This document shows positions 17,040-25,911 of a DNA stretch of 64,000 nt, one piece after another. A program made the position numbers and the translations under genes. Within the stretch, counting starts at the first letter, position 1. Each line of letters begins with the position of its first letter. Under the pieces are notes generated by a model, which ran no database searches, had not been told where the DNA came from, and was given only the letters and a program-made list of their open reading frames with translations. The stretch is from Bacteroidota bacterium (GTDB lineage Bacteria > Bacteroidota > Bacteroidia > Bacteroidales > F082): positions 682,001-746,000 of the forward strand of contig JAHLLA010000001.1 in assembly GCA_020444415.1 (NCBI GenBank), written 5' to 3'.

Positions 17040-18647
17040 ATGAAACGAATACATTTACTCCTTCTGTCACTTTCAAGCGGCTTACTGTTAGCGGCTTCCT
17101 GGCCTGAGAATGGCTTTGCCCCACTTATTTTTGTAGCACTTGTACCACTTCTTTTCATTCAACAATATCTCGGCGATCACAAAAAAAGAGGTGTATTCTG
17201 GTATGCATGGTTTGCTTTTATCACTTGGAACGCCCTAACCACCTGGTGGATATGGTATTCGACAGATGTGGGTTCCATTTTGGCCATTGCTTTAAATTCG
17301 CTTTTTATTTCAGTTATTTTTTACCTGTTTCATATCAGTAAAGTCAAGCTTTTTCAAAATCAAAAAGGCTTTATTATTCTGTTGTTTTATTGGATAAGCT
17401 GGGAGTATTTCCATATGAACTGGGATTTAACATGGTCGTGGTTGAACCTCGGAAATGTGTTTGCGTCTATCCCGACATGGATTCAATGGTATGAATATAC
17501 CGGTACATTGGGTGGCACCGCATGGGTTATTCTGGTGAATATAGTTATATATCATATTCTAAAATTGGGCTTTTCGAAAATTGACAAACCACTATTGATT
17601 TTAAACAGGATACTGTTGATTCTATTACTGTTTGTCCCGATGACCATTTCTTTTGTGATGTACGAAAATTACGTGGAAAAGGCAGACCCAATCGAAGTGG
17701 TGGTGGTGCAGCCCAATACAGATCCATACAACGAACAGTATGATAAGGATCCGATTATTTTACTGGATAAAAATCTTTCTTTGGCCGACCAGAAAGTAAC
17801 CAATACCACCGATTTTCTTGTCTTCCCTGAATCTACACTGTATGATGGTGTCAGAAGTATCTGGGAAAGCCATCTTGAATCGTCCCCTTTGATCAGGGAA
17901 CTAAAAAACTATGCTGCTGATCATCCGCATCTATCTATTATGATTGGTGCTTCCACCCATCGTGAGCTGGATAAAAATGAGAAACCGGGCCACGCCGCCA
18001 GAAAATTTCACAACAGCGAAACATACTATTATTCCTACAACACGGCATTGCTAATTGATACTTTAGACATCCAGGTATATCATAAATCAAAATTGACACC
18101 GGGCGTTGAAAACATGCCATCGTGGGGCATTTTAAAACCCCTGGAAAAGATGGCCATCGACCTTGGCGGCACGATCGGAAGCCTGGGGACAGATAACGAT
18201 GTATTGGTTTTAACCAACGATAAAGCACAAAAAGTAGCACCCATCATTTGCTATGAATCAGTTTATGGTGAATTTGTTGTTAAGAGGATACGTGAAGGCG
18301 CCTCGGTCATTTTCGTTATTACAAATGACGGCTGGTGGGGCAATACACCCGGGCATCGGCAGCATTTTCTCTTTTCAGTATTGCGTGCAATTGAAACCCG
18401 CAGAAGTGTTGCTCGCTCAGCAAATACGGGTATTTCGGCATTCATTAACCAGCGGGGCGATGTATTCCAACGTACCGGATACTGGGAACCTGCCGTAATC
18501 AGCCAGCAAATAAATGTCAACGACAAATTGACATACTATGTGAGAAATGGTGATTATATTGCCCGCGTTTCTGTATTTATCAGTGCTTTAGTCCTTTTAA
18601 TCGCATTTGTACAGGGGTTCCTGCGTAAAAAGAAAAGCTTGGTTTAA
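17040..18647 (+). CDS. lnt: Apolipoprotein N-acyltransferase
   Basis: The protein has 535 residues. The N-terminal half has about six membrane helices, and the periplasmic carbon-nitrogen hydrolase domain shows the catalytic triad: Glu in LVFPESTLYDG, Lys in YHKSKLTPGVE and Cys in PIICYESVYGEF. A final membrane helix closes the chain (ARVSVFISALVLLIAFVQGF). It adds the third acyl chain to lipoproteins, and this window encodes several lipoproteins that could be substrates. Confidence 0.92.
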   Translation: MKRIHLLLLSLSSGLLLAASWPENGFAPLIFVALVPLLFIQQYLGDHKKRGVFWYAWFAFITWNALTTWWIWYSTDVGSILAIALNSLFISVIFYLFHISKVKLFQNQKGFIILLFYWISWEYFHMNWDLTWSWLNLGNVFASIPTWIQWYEYTGTLGGTAWVILVNIVIYHILKLGFSKIDKPLLILNRILLILLLFVPMTISFVMYENYVEKADPIEVVVVQPNTDPYNEQYDKDPIILLDKNLSLADQKVTNTTDFLVFPESTLYDGVRSIWESHLESSPLIRELKNYAADHPHLSIMIGASTHRELDKNEKPGHAARKFHNSETYYYSYNTALLIDTLDIQVYHKSKLTPGVENMPSWGILKPLEKMAIDLGGTIGSLGTDNDVLVLTNDKAQKVAPIICYESVYGEFVVKRIREGASVIFVITNDGWWGNTPGHRQHFLFSVLRAIETRRSVARSANTGISAFINQRGDVFQRTGYWEPAVISQQINVNDKLTYYVRNGDYIARVSVFISALVLLIAFVQGFLRKKKSLV

Positions 18648-18714
18648 TTTTTGATAACTTCCTGTTAGTTTGTTAATAACAGTTAACAAATCAATTAAAA
18701 AATTAAAATATAAC

Positions 18715-18722
18715 TAATTTTG
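18715..18722 (+). promoter_or_regulatory. -7 box (TAATTTTG) for the gene at 18731
   Basis: TAATTTTG matches TAnnTTTG and lies 8 nt before the ATG at 18731, suggesting a very short leader. Confidence 0.4.
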
Positions 18723-18730
18723 CTGCTATC

Positions 18731-19141
18731 ATGGAAGACGAAAAATTCAGACAGGAATTAGATGAGTTGTTCCGGCTTTTTAAAAAGTTGATGGAAGACA
18801 AGTCGATAGATGAAGTGCCGGGTATTGATAAGCATATGCTCCAGCAATTCCAGTTTTTTTTCAATAACTACGAGAATATGAAAGATCAGATTGCCTACCA
18901 GTTACAAGGACAATTTGGGGAGCCTGTTCGTGAAATGGTAAGAACACTTGTAAAACAATTGAGAGAAGAACTGGGTGAAGATTATGAAATTATTGAACAA
19001 GAGGATAATTCACCTATTGTTGATATAAATGACTTAGGGAGTGATATTGAAAAGATTGATGAAATGCTCACTGATCCCAACCTCACACCGGAACAAATTG
19101 ATGAACTTTTAGATAAAAGAGCAGGTTTAACAAAACCATAG
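18731..19141 (+). CDS. Conserved hypothetical acidic helical protein
   Basis: This 136-residue protein is acidic, entirely predicted helical and has no signal peptide or membrane segment. It starts MEDEKFRQELDELFRLFKKL and has an ending (DEMLTDPNLTPEQIDELLDKRAGL) that looks like a short helical hairpin. I do not know its function. It is followed 24 nt later by a TlpA-type thioredoxin gene, so it is probably co-transcribed with it. Confidence 0.65.
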   Translation: MEDEKFRQELDELFRLFKKLMEDKSIDEVPGIDKHMLQQFQFFFNNYENMKDQIAYQLQGQFGEPVREMVRTLVKQLREELGEDYEIIEQEDNSPIVDINDLGSDIEKIDEMLTDPNLTPEQIDELLDKRAGLTKP

Positions 19142-19165
19142 CTTCTTATCCAACAATCCGAATTC

Positions 19166-19774
19166 ATGGCATTCTCACCAAGCGATTATCTAAAAAATTA
19201 CTTCAAAAAGAAGAAAACGTTCAGCATTATCACTGATTTTCTTTTTATCATTCTTCTGATTTTACTGATTATTCCGGGAACCCGAAAAGAGGTTTCTTCT
19301 TTTTTTATAAGGATGGTCTCACTGCCCCCGTCGGAGCTGTCATCTGATAATCAATTCACCATAAATGAGCAGGCTGTAAACTGGCAATTTTATGATATGC
19401 AGGGAAATACAATTTCGCTGTCATCTTTAAACGACAAGCCGGTTTTTTTAAATTTCTGGGCTACCTGGTGTCCGCCCTGTATCGGTGAACTTCCGGGCAT
19501 TGCCGATCTGTATGCTGATTATAAAGATAAGATACACTTTGTACTGGTGAGCAATGAACATCCTGATAAGGTCCAAGCATTTGCCGGTAAAAAAGGCTAT
19601 GAGCAACTTCCGTTTTATATCCATACAAGTACGCCTGCTGACTTTGCTTCTGAAAGTATTCCTGCTACTTTTTTAATCAGTCAGGATGGTACGGTTGTCA
19701 TTAGCAAAAAAGGTGCTGCCCGTTGGAATTCAGACAAAATGAAAAAAATAATTGACGATTTGCTCCAGCAATAG
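19166..19774 (+). CDS. Membrane-anchored TlpA-type disulfide reductase
   Basis: The protein has 202 residues. One N-terminal membrane helix (FLFIILLILLIIPG) anchors a periplasmic thioredoxin domain with the active site WATWCPPCIGELP and cis-Pro region ESIPATFLI. The TlpA/ResA class reduces disulfides in the periplasm, often for cytochrome c maturation or periplasmic thiol repair. Partner not visible here. Confidence 0.85.
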   Translation: MAFSPSDYLKNYFKKKKTFSIITDFLFIILLILLIIPGTRKEVSSFFIRMVSLPPSELSSDNQFTINEQAVNWQFYDMQGNTISLSSLNDKPVFLNFWATWCPPCIGELPGIADLYADYKDKIHFVLVSNEHPDKVQAFAGKKGYEQLPFYIHTSTPADFASESIPATFLISQDGTVVISKKGAARWNSDKMKKIIDDLLQQ

Positions 19775-19799
19775 TTCTGTAGTTTATCATTGCAAATAT

Positions 19800-19807
19800 T
19801 ATCTTTG
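19800..19807 (+). promoter_or_regulatory. -7 box (TATCTTTG) for the barrel gene at 19828
   Basis: TATCTTTG matches TAnnTTTG and lies 20 nt before the ATG at 19828. Confidence 0.45.
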
Positions 19808-19827
19808 CCACACATAAAAAGTAAAAA

Positions 19828-20523
19828 ATGAAAAAAGTACATCTTTTCTTAGTAAGCATCCTTTTAATGTCGTTCAGTTTTGAAGCTGTTTCGCAGGTGA
19901 TCAGTGAAAGCGCCAAACGTAAATTTACTGTTGGGGTCGATGTTTTTACTGACATTTGGATGTACGATATTAACCCACTCTATATGGACCAGTCTTTTGA
20001 ACTGAGGACCATACAGCAGGGCGCAACTGCTTTTATACAGTATAATATGCCCATTGGGAAACAGCAACTTGCTTCATTCGCTGTGGGCTTGGGAATAAGA
20101 AATCATAATATGTATTCAAATTCCGTTATTGAGGATGTGAAAGCAGACACGATTAAATTTGTAGGTATACCAAGTGGTGTTGATTACAGGAAAAGCAAAT
20201 TAAACCTTACTTATCTTGATTTACCCATTGAAATTAAATTAAGATGGAAGAACGGGTTCAAATTAGTACCTGGTTTTAAAGTAGGATACCGGATTGACAG
20301 CAAACAAAAGTATAAAGGTGATCGGTTCGATGAAGAGGTGATGGTAAGGGAAAAAACCAAAACGATCCGTCAAACAGAAGACTGGTCATACGGATTTACG
20401 ATGCGTATTGGATACAAAGTTGTGAGTTTATATGGGTATTACCAGATCTCAAATATCTTCGAAAAAGAAAAAGGTCCTGAAATGAACCCGATCTCAGTAG
20501 GTATTACGATTACACCTTTTTAA
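19828..20523 (+). CDS. Outer-membrane beta-barrel (porin family) protein
   Basis: The 231-residue protein has a signal peptide (LFLVSILLMSFSFEAVS-Q). The mature chain has alternating beta segments (FTVGVDVFTDIWM, LASFAVGLGIRN, LTYLDLPIEIKLRW, GFTMRIGYKVVSLYGYYQISNIF) and a C-terminal Phe (VGITITPF), the barrel insertion signal. It belongs to the PorT/outer-membrane beta-barrel superfamily. Function unknown. It converges on the M28 peptidase gene. Confidence 0.78.
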   Translation: MKKVHLFLVSILLMSFSFEAVSQVISESAKRKFTVGVDVFTDIWMYDINPLYMDQSFELRTIQQGATAFIQYNMPIGKQQLASFAVGLGIRNHNMYSNSVIEDVKADTIKFVGIPSGVDYRKSKLNLTYLDLPIEIKLRWKNGFKLVPGFKVGYRIDSKQKYKGDRFDEEVMVREKTKTIRQTEDWSYGFTMRIGYKVVSLYGYYQISNIFEKEKGPEMNPISVGITITPF

Positions 20524-20535
20524 TTGCTCGATGTT

Positions 20536-21534
20536 TTATTCGTGATAAACAACATTTAACACCACCTTACCTACCATTTTCAAGCTCTGTTTATCAATAT
20601 GTTCCATATTATCGTTCAGGGTGTGCCAATGCTTAAAAAAGCTCTTATTGCTATTCGCAGGATTTAAATGAATAATGTCAATAGATGGAATTTTTGCGTA
20701 TCTGTTTACAAACACATGGTCATCATTAATGGCGGCTCCATCTTCATCTAAAAAGTAATCTCCATAACCCAAATCAAAAGCTCTCTGCCAAACTTTATCC
20801 AGCACAAAACTGGCATATTGGCGTGAAAAATATTCTTTTCTGAAAGTTGGATTGGCTGCACCAACCATGTCAAGTAAAATACCAAATGAAGCCTGGTAAC
20901 CAAACACATGCGGGTTTTTAGACCAATATTGCGAACCAAGCCCCCAGTATTCTTCATCATACATATCCAGATCGGTTGGAGGGCCCCAGTCTTCCAGGTC
21001 GAAAAAGACTATATCAACACCTACATCTGGTGATTGTAAGCCAAACTGCCTTGCTGCTTCAAGCAAAACTCCTACCCCGCTTGCCCCGTCATTGGCACCA
21101 TCAATAGGTTCACGATGTTTTGATTCATCTTCGTCATAATCGGCAAAAGGGCGTGTATCCCAATGTGCCATCAGCAATATTCTTTTCGACGTATTTAAAT
21201 TAAAAGAAGCGATGATATTTTTGCCATGCCTGGTTATATTATCATAAGTCCTAGCTTTAAAAGGCTGCACGATAACCGTATCGCTATATGATTTTAACTT
21301 GTTCACAATCCAGTTAGCGCATTTTTCATGCGATTCCATGCCAGGAACACGTGGCCCGAAGGATACTTGTGTATCAACAAAATGATACGCAGAATCGGCA
21401 TTGAAATGGGGTACCTGAACCCTTTTTTTAGTTTCCGTTTTTTGCTTGTCTGTGCTCTTATTGTTCGAAATTTGCTGACATGACAGGGCGAATAAAAGCA
21501 GCAGGATTATGATTAATAGGGGTTTCATTGTCAA
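20536..21534 (-). CDS. M28-family peptidase lipoprotein (glutaminyl-cyclase-like)
   Basis: The protein has 332 residues. A lipoprotein signal (LLLLFALSCQQ, lipobox LSC) is followed by an M28 zinc-peptidase fold. Zinc ligands are visible in MAHWDTRPFAD (H, D), the DGANDGASGVGVLLEAA loop (bridging Asp) and VFFDLEDWG (acidic pair); further His is in IDIIHLNP. This arrangement is closest to bacterial animal-type glutaminyl cyclases and related M28 aminopeptidases; the sequence cannot separate cyclase from peptidase. It is adjacent to the nitroreductase gene with no gap (stop at 20536, start at 21534, next gene ends 21535), so the two are an operon. Confidence 0.83.
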   Translation of the reverse strand: MTMKPLLIIILLLLFALSCQQISNNKSTDKQKTETKKRVQVPHFNADSAYHFVDTQVSFGPRVPGMESHEKCANWIVNKLKSYSDTVIVQPFKARTYDNITRHGKNIIASFNLNTSKRILLMAHWDTRPFADYDEDESKHREPIDGANDGASGVGVLLEAARQFGLQSPDVGVDIVFFDLEDWGPPTDLDMYDEEYWGLGSQYWSKNPHVFGYQASFGILLDMVGAANPTFRKEYFSRQYASFVLDKVWQRAFDLGYGDYFLDEDGAAINDDHVFVNRYAKIPSIDIIHLNPANSNKSFFKHWHTLNDNMEHIDKQSLKMVGKVVLNVVYHE

Positions 21535-22137
21535 TTATTTCTTAAAAAGTGTTGTATTCTCTCCAAAATTGCCTGTAAAGAACATCTCATCCGAGGATTT
21601 TCGACTACGTTTTGCGATTTCCGATGTATACATATCTTTCGGCAACAAGTTTGGATCACCATAATAGCCAAAGGCCGTTACTGATACCGGTTCATAATCT
21701 TCAGTCAATTGAAATAATTTACTGGCTTTTTCCGGACTGAAACCACTCATTTGATGTGAGTAAACACCTTGATTCATGGCTTCGATGCTCATATGAGCCA
21801 CCGCCTGTCCAAGGTCATATTTAAAAGTTGCATTGGGTTTTCCATTCAATGAAAATGTTTTTTTTGCTACATTTAATATGAGTACGGGAGCATGGCTTGC
21901 CCACTTTTGGTTCCACTCTACAAGTGTTTCTAATACTTTATCATAAGACTCATCCCCTTTTATGCCTATAATAAATCGCCATGGTTGTTCATTAAAAGCA
22001 GAAGGAGCCCACCGGGCTGCTGCCAATATTCGGCGGAGCTTTTCTCTTTCGACAGTCCTTTCGCTAAAAGCCCTCGGACTCCAACGATGGGTGGACAAGG
22101 AATTAATTTTGTACTTACTGATAATTGGCTTTTTCAT
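21535..22137 (-). CDS. Nitroreductase-family flavoprotein
   Basis: The protein has 200 residues. STHRWSPRAFSERTVEREKLRRILAAARWAPSAFNEQPWRF contains the FMN phosphate-binding HRWSPRAF start and the SAFNEQPW strand typical of the family. The later GQAVAHMSIEA and SVTAFGYYGDP match the dimer core. It reduces nitro compounds or quinones using NAD(P)H; physiological substrate unknown. It is the first gene of the two-gene unit with the M28 peptidase. Confidence 0.85.
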   Translation of the reverse strand: MKKPIISKYKINSLSTHRWSPRAFSERTVEREKLRRILAAARWAPSAFNEQPWRFIIGIKGDESYDKVLETLVEWNQKWASHAPVLILNVAKKTFSLNGKPNATFKYDLGQAVAHMSIEAMNQGVYSHQMSGFSPEKASKLFQLTEDYEPVSVTAFGYYGDPNLLPKDMYTSEIAKRSRKSSDEMFFTGNFGENTTLFKK

Positions 22138-22187
22138 TTTATAATTCTTTCAGCAAAATTAGGCATTTCCAAAAGCAATATCCAACC

Positions 22188-23552
22188 TTAAAATACCAAA
22201 GTGAATAAGGCACCCTCATCGGGTTTCGACCTGACGCTGATGCTGCCTTTGTGCATTTGCATTATCTGCCGTGAAAGACTCAACCCGATGCCTGAACCTG
22301 TTTTTTTTGAAGTAAAAAACGGCATGAAAATCTTATCTAAAATATCTTGCTTGATGCCTTTACCGTTATCTGCAAATTCGATAGTGGTACGATTGTTTAA
22401 ATTGGTTGAAGCTACAATCGTGATCTGAGGATTCGGCACTTCTTTTATGGCGTCAACAGCATTTAATAGGAGGTTAATCACCACCTGGTCAATCAGGTCA
22501 GGGTCGGCCAGAATTTTTAAATCTTGAGGAAATATCTTTATTTTAATCTGGATGTTGTATTGGGAAATCTTCGGTTGCAACAATTCGAGGCTGCGATCGA
22601 ACAATTCGCTTACGCTGAAATACCTGAAATTAGGCTTCGGGATACGGGTTAAATTCCGGTAGATTTCCACAAAATTCAAGAGTCCTTTGCTCCGGCTTAC
22701 GATAGTTGCAATAGCATTTAAAATATCCTCCAGGCCCTCTCGTTCTTCTGCATTAATCTGCGGATTTGAATTTTTGTATTCATTCAACATGCTGCTTACT
22801 GTTGAAGCCAGCGATGAAATAGGCGTAATGGAATTCATGATCTCATGCGTTAGCACACGGATCAGTTTTTGCCACGACTCTATTTCTTTTTGCTCCAATT
22901 CAGGATGAATATCCTGCAATGAAACCAGTACATATTCTTCGCCCCGCATTCTGAATTCAGTAGCATGTATGGAAAGCTGCACCAGTTCGTCCTTTATAAA
23001 AAGCTTTAACAGGATTTTCTCTCCAGCCTTTAGTTGCATAAGTTTATCAGGGAGATCTACTGAAATTTCCTTTAAATTTTCAATTTTACGCAAAGTGGCT
23101 AATTGCAAAAGTCGTTTAACAGCATTATTATAGACGTCCACGTGGCCATCACGCTTAAATACAATAATACCGATACTTACATGCTGAATTACGGTGAGCA
23201 GATAATTAAAATGCTCTTCTTTTTCAGTTTTGTTTTTATTAAATGCGGCAATCACTTTATTAAACTCCGTATTTAATCCTTCAAAACTTTTTCCAAGCTC
23301 GTTATCAGTAAAACTGCTCGTAAAATCGGCATGGCGGATGGATTCGAAAAAACGGATCAGTTTGCGGTTGGTTTGCTCGGTAAACCTAATCAATGCCACA
23401 ACCTGAGCGATCAGTAGTAATGATAAAATGATGGTACTGACCATATAGGCAGTTTGCTGATAAGTAAATACAATTAATAATATGGTAATTATCAAAAGAG
23501 TTACCCTGAAGATTACTTGTAATCTAAATCTCCTATAAACCATACTTTTCAA
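22188..23552 (-). CDS. Sensor histidine kinase, NtrY-like
   Basis: The protein has 454 residues. It has two N-terminal membrane helices (about 10-30 and 35-52), a PAS-like middle (LTVIQHVSIGIIVFKRDGHVDVYNNAVKRLL), the H-box LTHEIMNSITPISSLAS, N-box VINLLLNAVDAIKE and G-boxes FADNGKGIKQ and GSGIGLSLSRQIM. It is the partner of the sigma-54 regulator upstream, whose 3' end it overlaps by 20 nt; a second Met three codons in would still overlap. What it senses is unknown. Confidence 0.9.
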   Translation of the reverse strand: MKSMVYRRFRLQVIFRVTLLIITILLIVFTYQQTAYMVSTIILSLLLIAQVVALIRFTEQTNRKLIRFFESIRHADFTSSFTDNELGKSFEGLNTEFNKVIAAFNKNKTEKEEHFNYLLTVIQHVSIGIIVFKRDGHVDVYNNAVKRLLQLATLRKIENLKEISVDLPDKLMQLKAGEKILLKLFIKDELVQLSIHATEFRMRGEEYVLVSLQDIHPELEQKEIESWQKLIRVLTHEIMNSITPISSLASTVSSMLNEYKNSNPQINAEEREGLEDILNAIATIVSRSKGLLNFVEIYRNLTRIPKPNFRYFSVSELFDRSLELLQPKISQYNIQIKIKIFPQDLKILADPDLIDQVVINLLLNAVDAIKEVPNPQITIVASTNLNNRTTIEFADNGKGIKQDILDKIFMPFFTSKKTGSGIGLSLSRQIMQMHKGSISVRSKPDEGALFTLVF

Positions 23553-24912
23553 TTCTACGGTACAAAGAAGCTCTTGTCAATCCCAACTCTTTGGCAGCCC
23601 TGCTGATATTGCCGCCATGTTTATCCACCACTTTCCTGATGAGCAATTTTTCAACTTCATTGAGATTCATATTGTCGGGCGAAAAGTCGTCATCTCTGGT
23701 ATTGCTTGTATCATCCATGAAGAAATCCTGAGGTTCAAGAATGTTGGATTCACTCAAAATCACGGCTCTTTCAACAGCATGTTGCAGTTCCCTGATATTT
23801 CCCGGCCAATCATGCATTTGCAACCGTTTAATAGTACCCGCATTCACTCTTTTCCTTTGGATGTTATATTTTTTGCAATACATATCCAGAAAGTACTCCA
23901 GCAAGGGCTCAATGTCTTCCAGTCGTTCTCTGAGGGGGGGCAGCATAATTTCCACCGTATTGATCCTGTATAACAAGTCCTGCCTGAATTTACCGTCATT
24001 CACCATTTGATAAAGAGGCATATTGGTAGCGCAAATTAGTCTAACATCAATAGGTATTTCTGTACTTGAGCCTAAACGAACTATTTTTCTGCTTTGCAAA
24101 ACACTCAGTAGTTTTGATTGCAGATTTTGCGACAGGTTTCCAATTTCATCCAAAAAGATCGTGCCCTTGGCTGCCACTTCAAAACGCCCCGAGCGATCTT
24201 CCTTCGCATCCGTGAAAGCGCCTTTCTTATATCCAAATAGTTCGCTTTCGAACAGGCTTTCAGTTATGGCTCCGAGATCCACATTTATAAAAACATTATT
24301 TGCTCTTTTTGAAGCCCTGTGAATAGCACGTGCAATCACTTCCTTTCCGGTTCCATTTTCACCGAGAATCAAAACATTGGCATCCGTTTTGGCCACTTTA
24401 TAAGCCATGCTCATCACCTTTTTCATAGCCGGCGATTTGGCAATAAAATTGCTATAGGCCTGATCACGGTCAGCAATCAGCATTTTTTGCGACGATCGCA
24501 AACTTTGTAGCTCCACTTTAGATTCACGAATACTTAATGAAGCTTCTATAGTCGCTAGTAGCTTTTTATTATCCCAAGGTTTTAAAATAAAATTGGAAGC
24601 ACCTTCCTTAACACCCTGCACAGCCAGTTCAATATCACCATATCCGGTAATAAAAATAACTGTGGCTGCCGGGTCCAGCTCCAAAATGACATTCAGCCAA
24701 TGAAATCCTTCCTGTCCGCTTGTAGCATCTCTCGAAAAGTTCATGTCGAGTAAAATGACATCGTAATTTTCACTTTTTAATAAATCAGGGATGTTTTGTG
24801 GATTGTTTTCCGTATGGATGATAGCGAAATGTTGGCGGAGAAACATTTTAGCCGCCAATAAAATATCCGTGTCATCATCAACAATTAATATCCGGGCTTT
24901 TATTTTACTCAT
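23533..24912 (-). CDS. Sigma-54-dependent response regulator (NtrC family)
   Basis: The protein has 459 residues. Receiver domain (DDD cluster at 11-13, phospho-acceptor in VILLDMNFSRDATSGQEG), AAA+ domain with Walker A GENGTGKEVIARAIH, the sigma-54 contact loop GAFTDA in place of the canonical GAFTGA, Walker B GTIFLDEIGNLS, and a Fis-type helix-turn-helix at the end (GGNISRAAKELGLTRASLYRRIE). It activates promoters recognised by RpoN. It is divergent from a MacB-type exporter whose upstream region has palindromes and a -24-like element, so it likely controls that exporter. Confidence 0.93.
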   Translation of the reverse strand: MSKIKARILIVDDDTDILLAAKMFLRQHFAIIHTENNPQNIPDLLKSENYDVILLDMNFSRDATSGQEGFHWLNVILELDPAATVIFITGYGDIELAVQGVKEGASNFILKPWDNKKLLATIEASLSIRESKVELQSLRSSQKMLIADRDQAYSNFIAKSPAMKKVMSMAYKVAKTDANVLILGENGTGKEVIARAIHRASKRANNVFINVDLGAITESLFESELFGYKKGAFTDAKEDRSGRFEVAAKGTIFLDEIGNLSQNLQSKLLSVLQSRKIVRLGSSTEIPIDVRLICATNMPLYQMVNDGKFRQDLLYRINTVEIMLPPLRERLEDIEPLLEYFLDMYCKKYNIQRKRVNAGTIKRLQMHDWPGNIRELQHAVERAVILSESNILEPQDFFMDDTSNTRDDDFSPDNMNLNEVEKLLIRKVVDKHGGNISRAAKELGLTRASLYRRIEKYGL

Positions 24913-24957
24913 ATGGCATTGATTTGGTAAAACAAGAAAGTTGGTTTTGTAAAATTA

Positions 24958-24980
24958 GTACATAATGTTCAAGTATGTAC
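24958..24980. promoter_or_regulatory. Inverted repeat, candidate NtrC-type enhancer site
   Basis: GTACATA at 24958-24964 and TATGTAC at 24974-24980 form a perfect 7-bp inverted repeat with a 9-nt spacer. It lies about 100 nt upstream of the -24-like element, the normal place for an activator of the NtrC family. Confidence 0.5.
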
Positions 24981-24987
24981 AAAAATA

Positions 24988-25003
24988 TGGACGAATTCGG
25001 ACA
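24988..25003. promoter_or_regulatory. Second palindrome, TGGACGAATTCGGACA
   Basis: A near-perfect palindrome with an 8-bp core CGAATTCG, only two mismatched base pairs from TGTCCGAATTCGGACA. It sits 7 nt from the first repeat, which makes paired enhancer binding plausible. Confidence 0.5.
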
Positions 25004-25067
25004 TAATAAGTTACACATTGTTGATAGATTTATAAGTAATTGCTGTAAAGCAAAGGGTTGTGAGGCT

Positions 25068-25082
25068 TGGCACAGATTTCGT
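25068..25082 (+). promoter_or_regulatory. Sigma-54-like -24/-12 element upstream of the exporter
   Basis: TGGCACAGATTTCGT keeps the -24 TGGCAC, but the -12 pair reads GT rather than GC, so it is a weak match. Position (about 140 nt before the ATG at 25223, downstream of the palindromes) fits an activator-dependent promoter. Confidence 0.4.
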
Positions 25083-25222
25083 TAAAGTTTGTTAAGAGAT
25101 GTAAATAAGACAGCTTTGCACATTAACAAAATTTTGAAACATACTGATTATTCAGCACATAGATTTAAAATGTTAATATTGCAAAAAGTTGCATTGGAAA
25201 GGAACAGCTGTAAACTTCAATC

Positions 25223-25906
25223 ATGATCACACTAAACAATTTAAATCGGATTTACCAGGCAGAAGGTGTAGAAACCCTCGCTTTAAAGAATATTAATTTT
25301 AAGGTAGATGAAGGCGATTTTGTAGCTGTTATGGGGCCTTCAGGATGCGGTAAAACCACTTTGCTCAATATCATCGGGATGATAGATGACGCGGATAGTG
25401 GTACTTATTCTTTTTTAGATAATGATATATTTTCATTAAATGAGAAGCAAAAAACTGAACTCAGAAAGCAACATATTGGTTTTGTATTTCAAAATTTTAA
25501 TTTGATTGATGAATTGACTGTTCTCGAAAACATTGAACTTCCGTTGTTTTACCTGGGTTGGAAAAAAGCTGCGAGGAAGAAAAGAGTTGAGGAGATTGTT
25601 GAACGGCTGGAGATAAGTCATCGAAAAAAATTATTTCCCGTACAATTATCCGGTGGACAGCAGCAAAGGGTGGCTGTCGCCAGAGCCATCGTGGCCCAAC
25701 CGCGTTTGTTGTTAGCCGATGAACCCACCGGAAATCTGGATTCGATGCACGGTGAAGAAGTGATGAACCTGCTGGGCGAACTCAATAAAGACGGTACTAC
25801 TATCTTAATGGTCACTCACTCGCAAAGAGATGCTTCGTACAGCAGACGAACCGTACATTTATTCGACGGGCAAATTATAAACGAAAACCTGTCACGACTT
25901 ATATAA
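25223..25906 (+). CDS. ABC transporter ATP-binding protein, MacB/LolD type
   Basis: The protein has 227 residues. Walker A GPSGCGKTT, Q-loop FVFQNFNLIDELTVLENIELPL, signature LSGGQQQRVAVARAIV, Walker B LLLADEPTGNLDS and the H-loop MVTHSQRDA. The NLDS and overall length match MacB/LolD-type ATPases that power FtsX-fold permeases. The permease follows 5 nt later. Confidence 0.93.
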   Translation: MITLNNLNRIYQAEGVETLALKNINFKVDEGDFVAVMGPSGCGKTTLLNIIGMIDDADSGTYSFLDNDIFSLNEKQKTELRKQHIGFVFQNFNLIDELTVLENIELPLFYLGWKKAARKKRVEEIVERLEISHRKKLFPVQLSGGQQQRVAVARAIVAQPRLLLADEPTGNLDSMHGEEVMNLLGELNKDGTTILMVTHSQRDASYSRRTVHLFDGQIINENLSRLI

Positions 25907-25911
25907 AAACA

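Larger units (their letters stand above)
24913..25222. other. Regulatory intergenic region between NtrC-type regulator and ABC exporter
   Basis: No gene is visible in this 310-nt gap. It holds two candidate regulator palindromes near the regulator gene and a -24/-12-like element nearer the exporter, listed separately. Confidence 0.6.
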
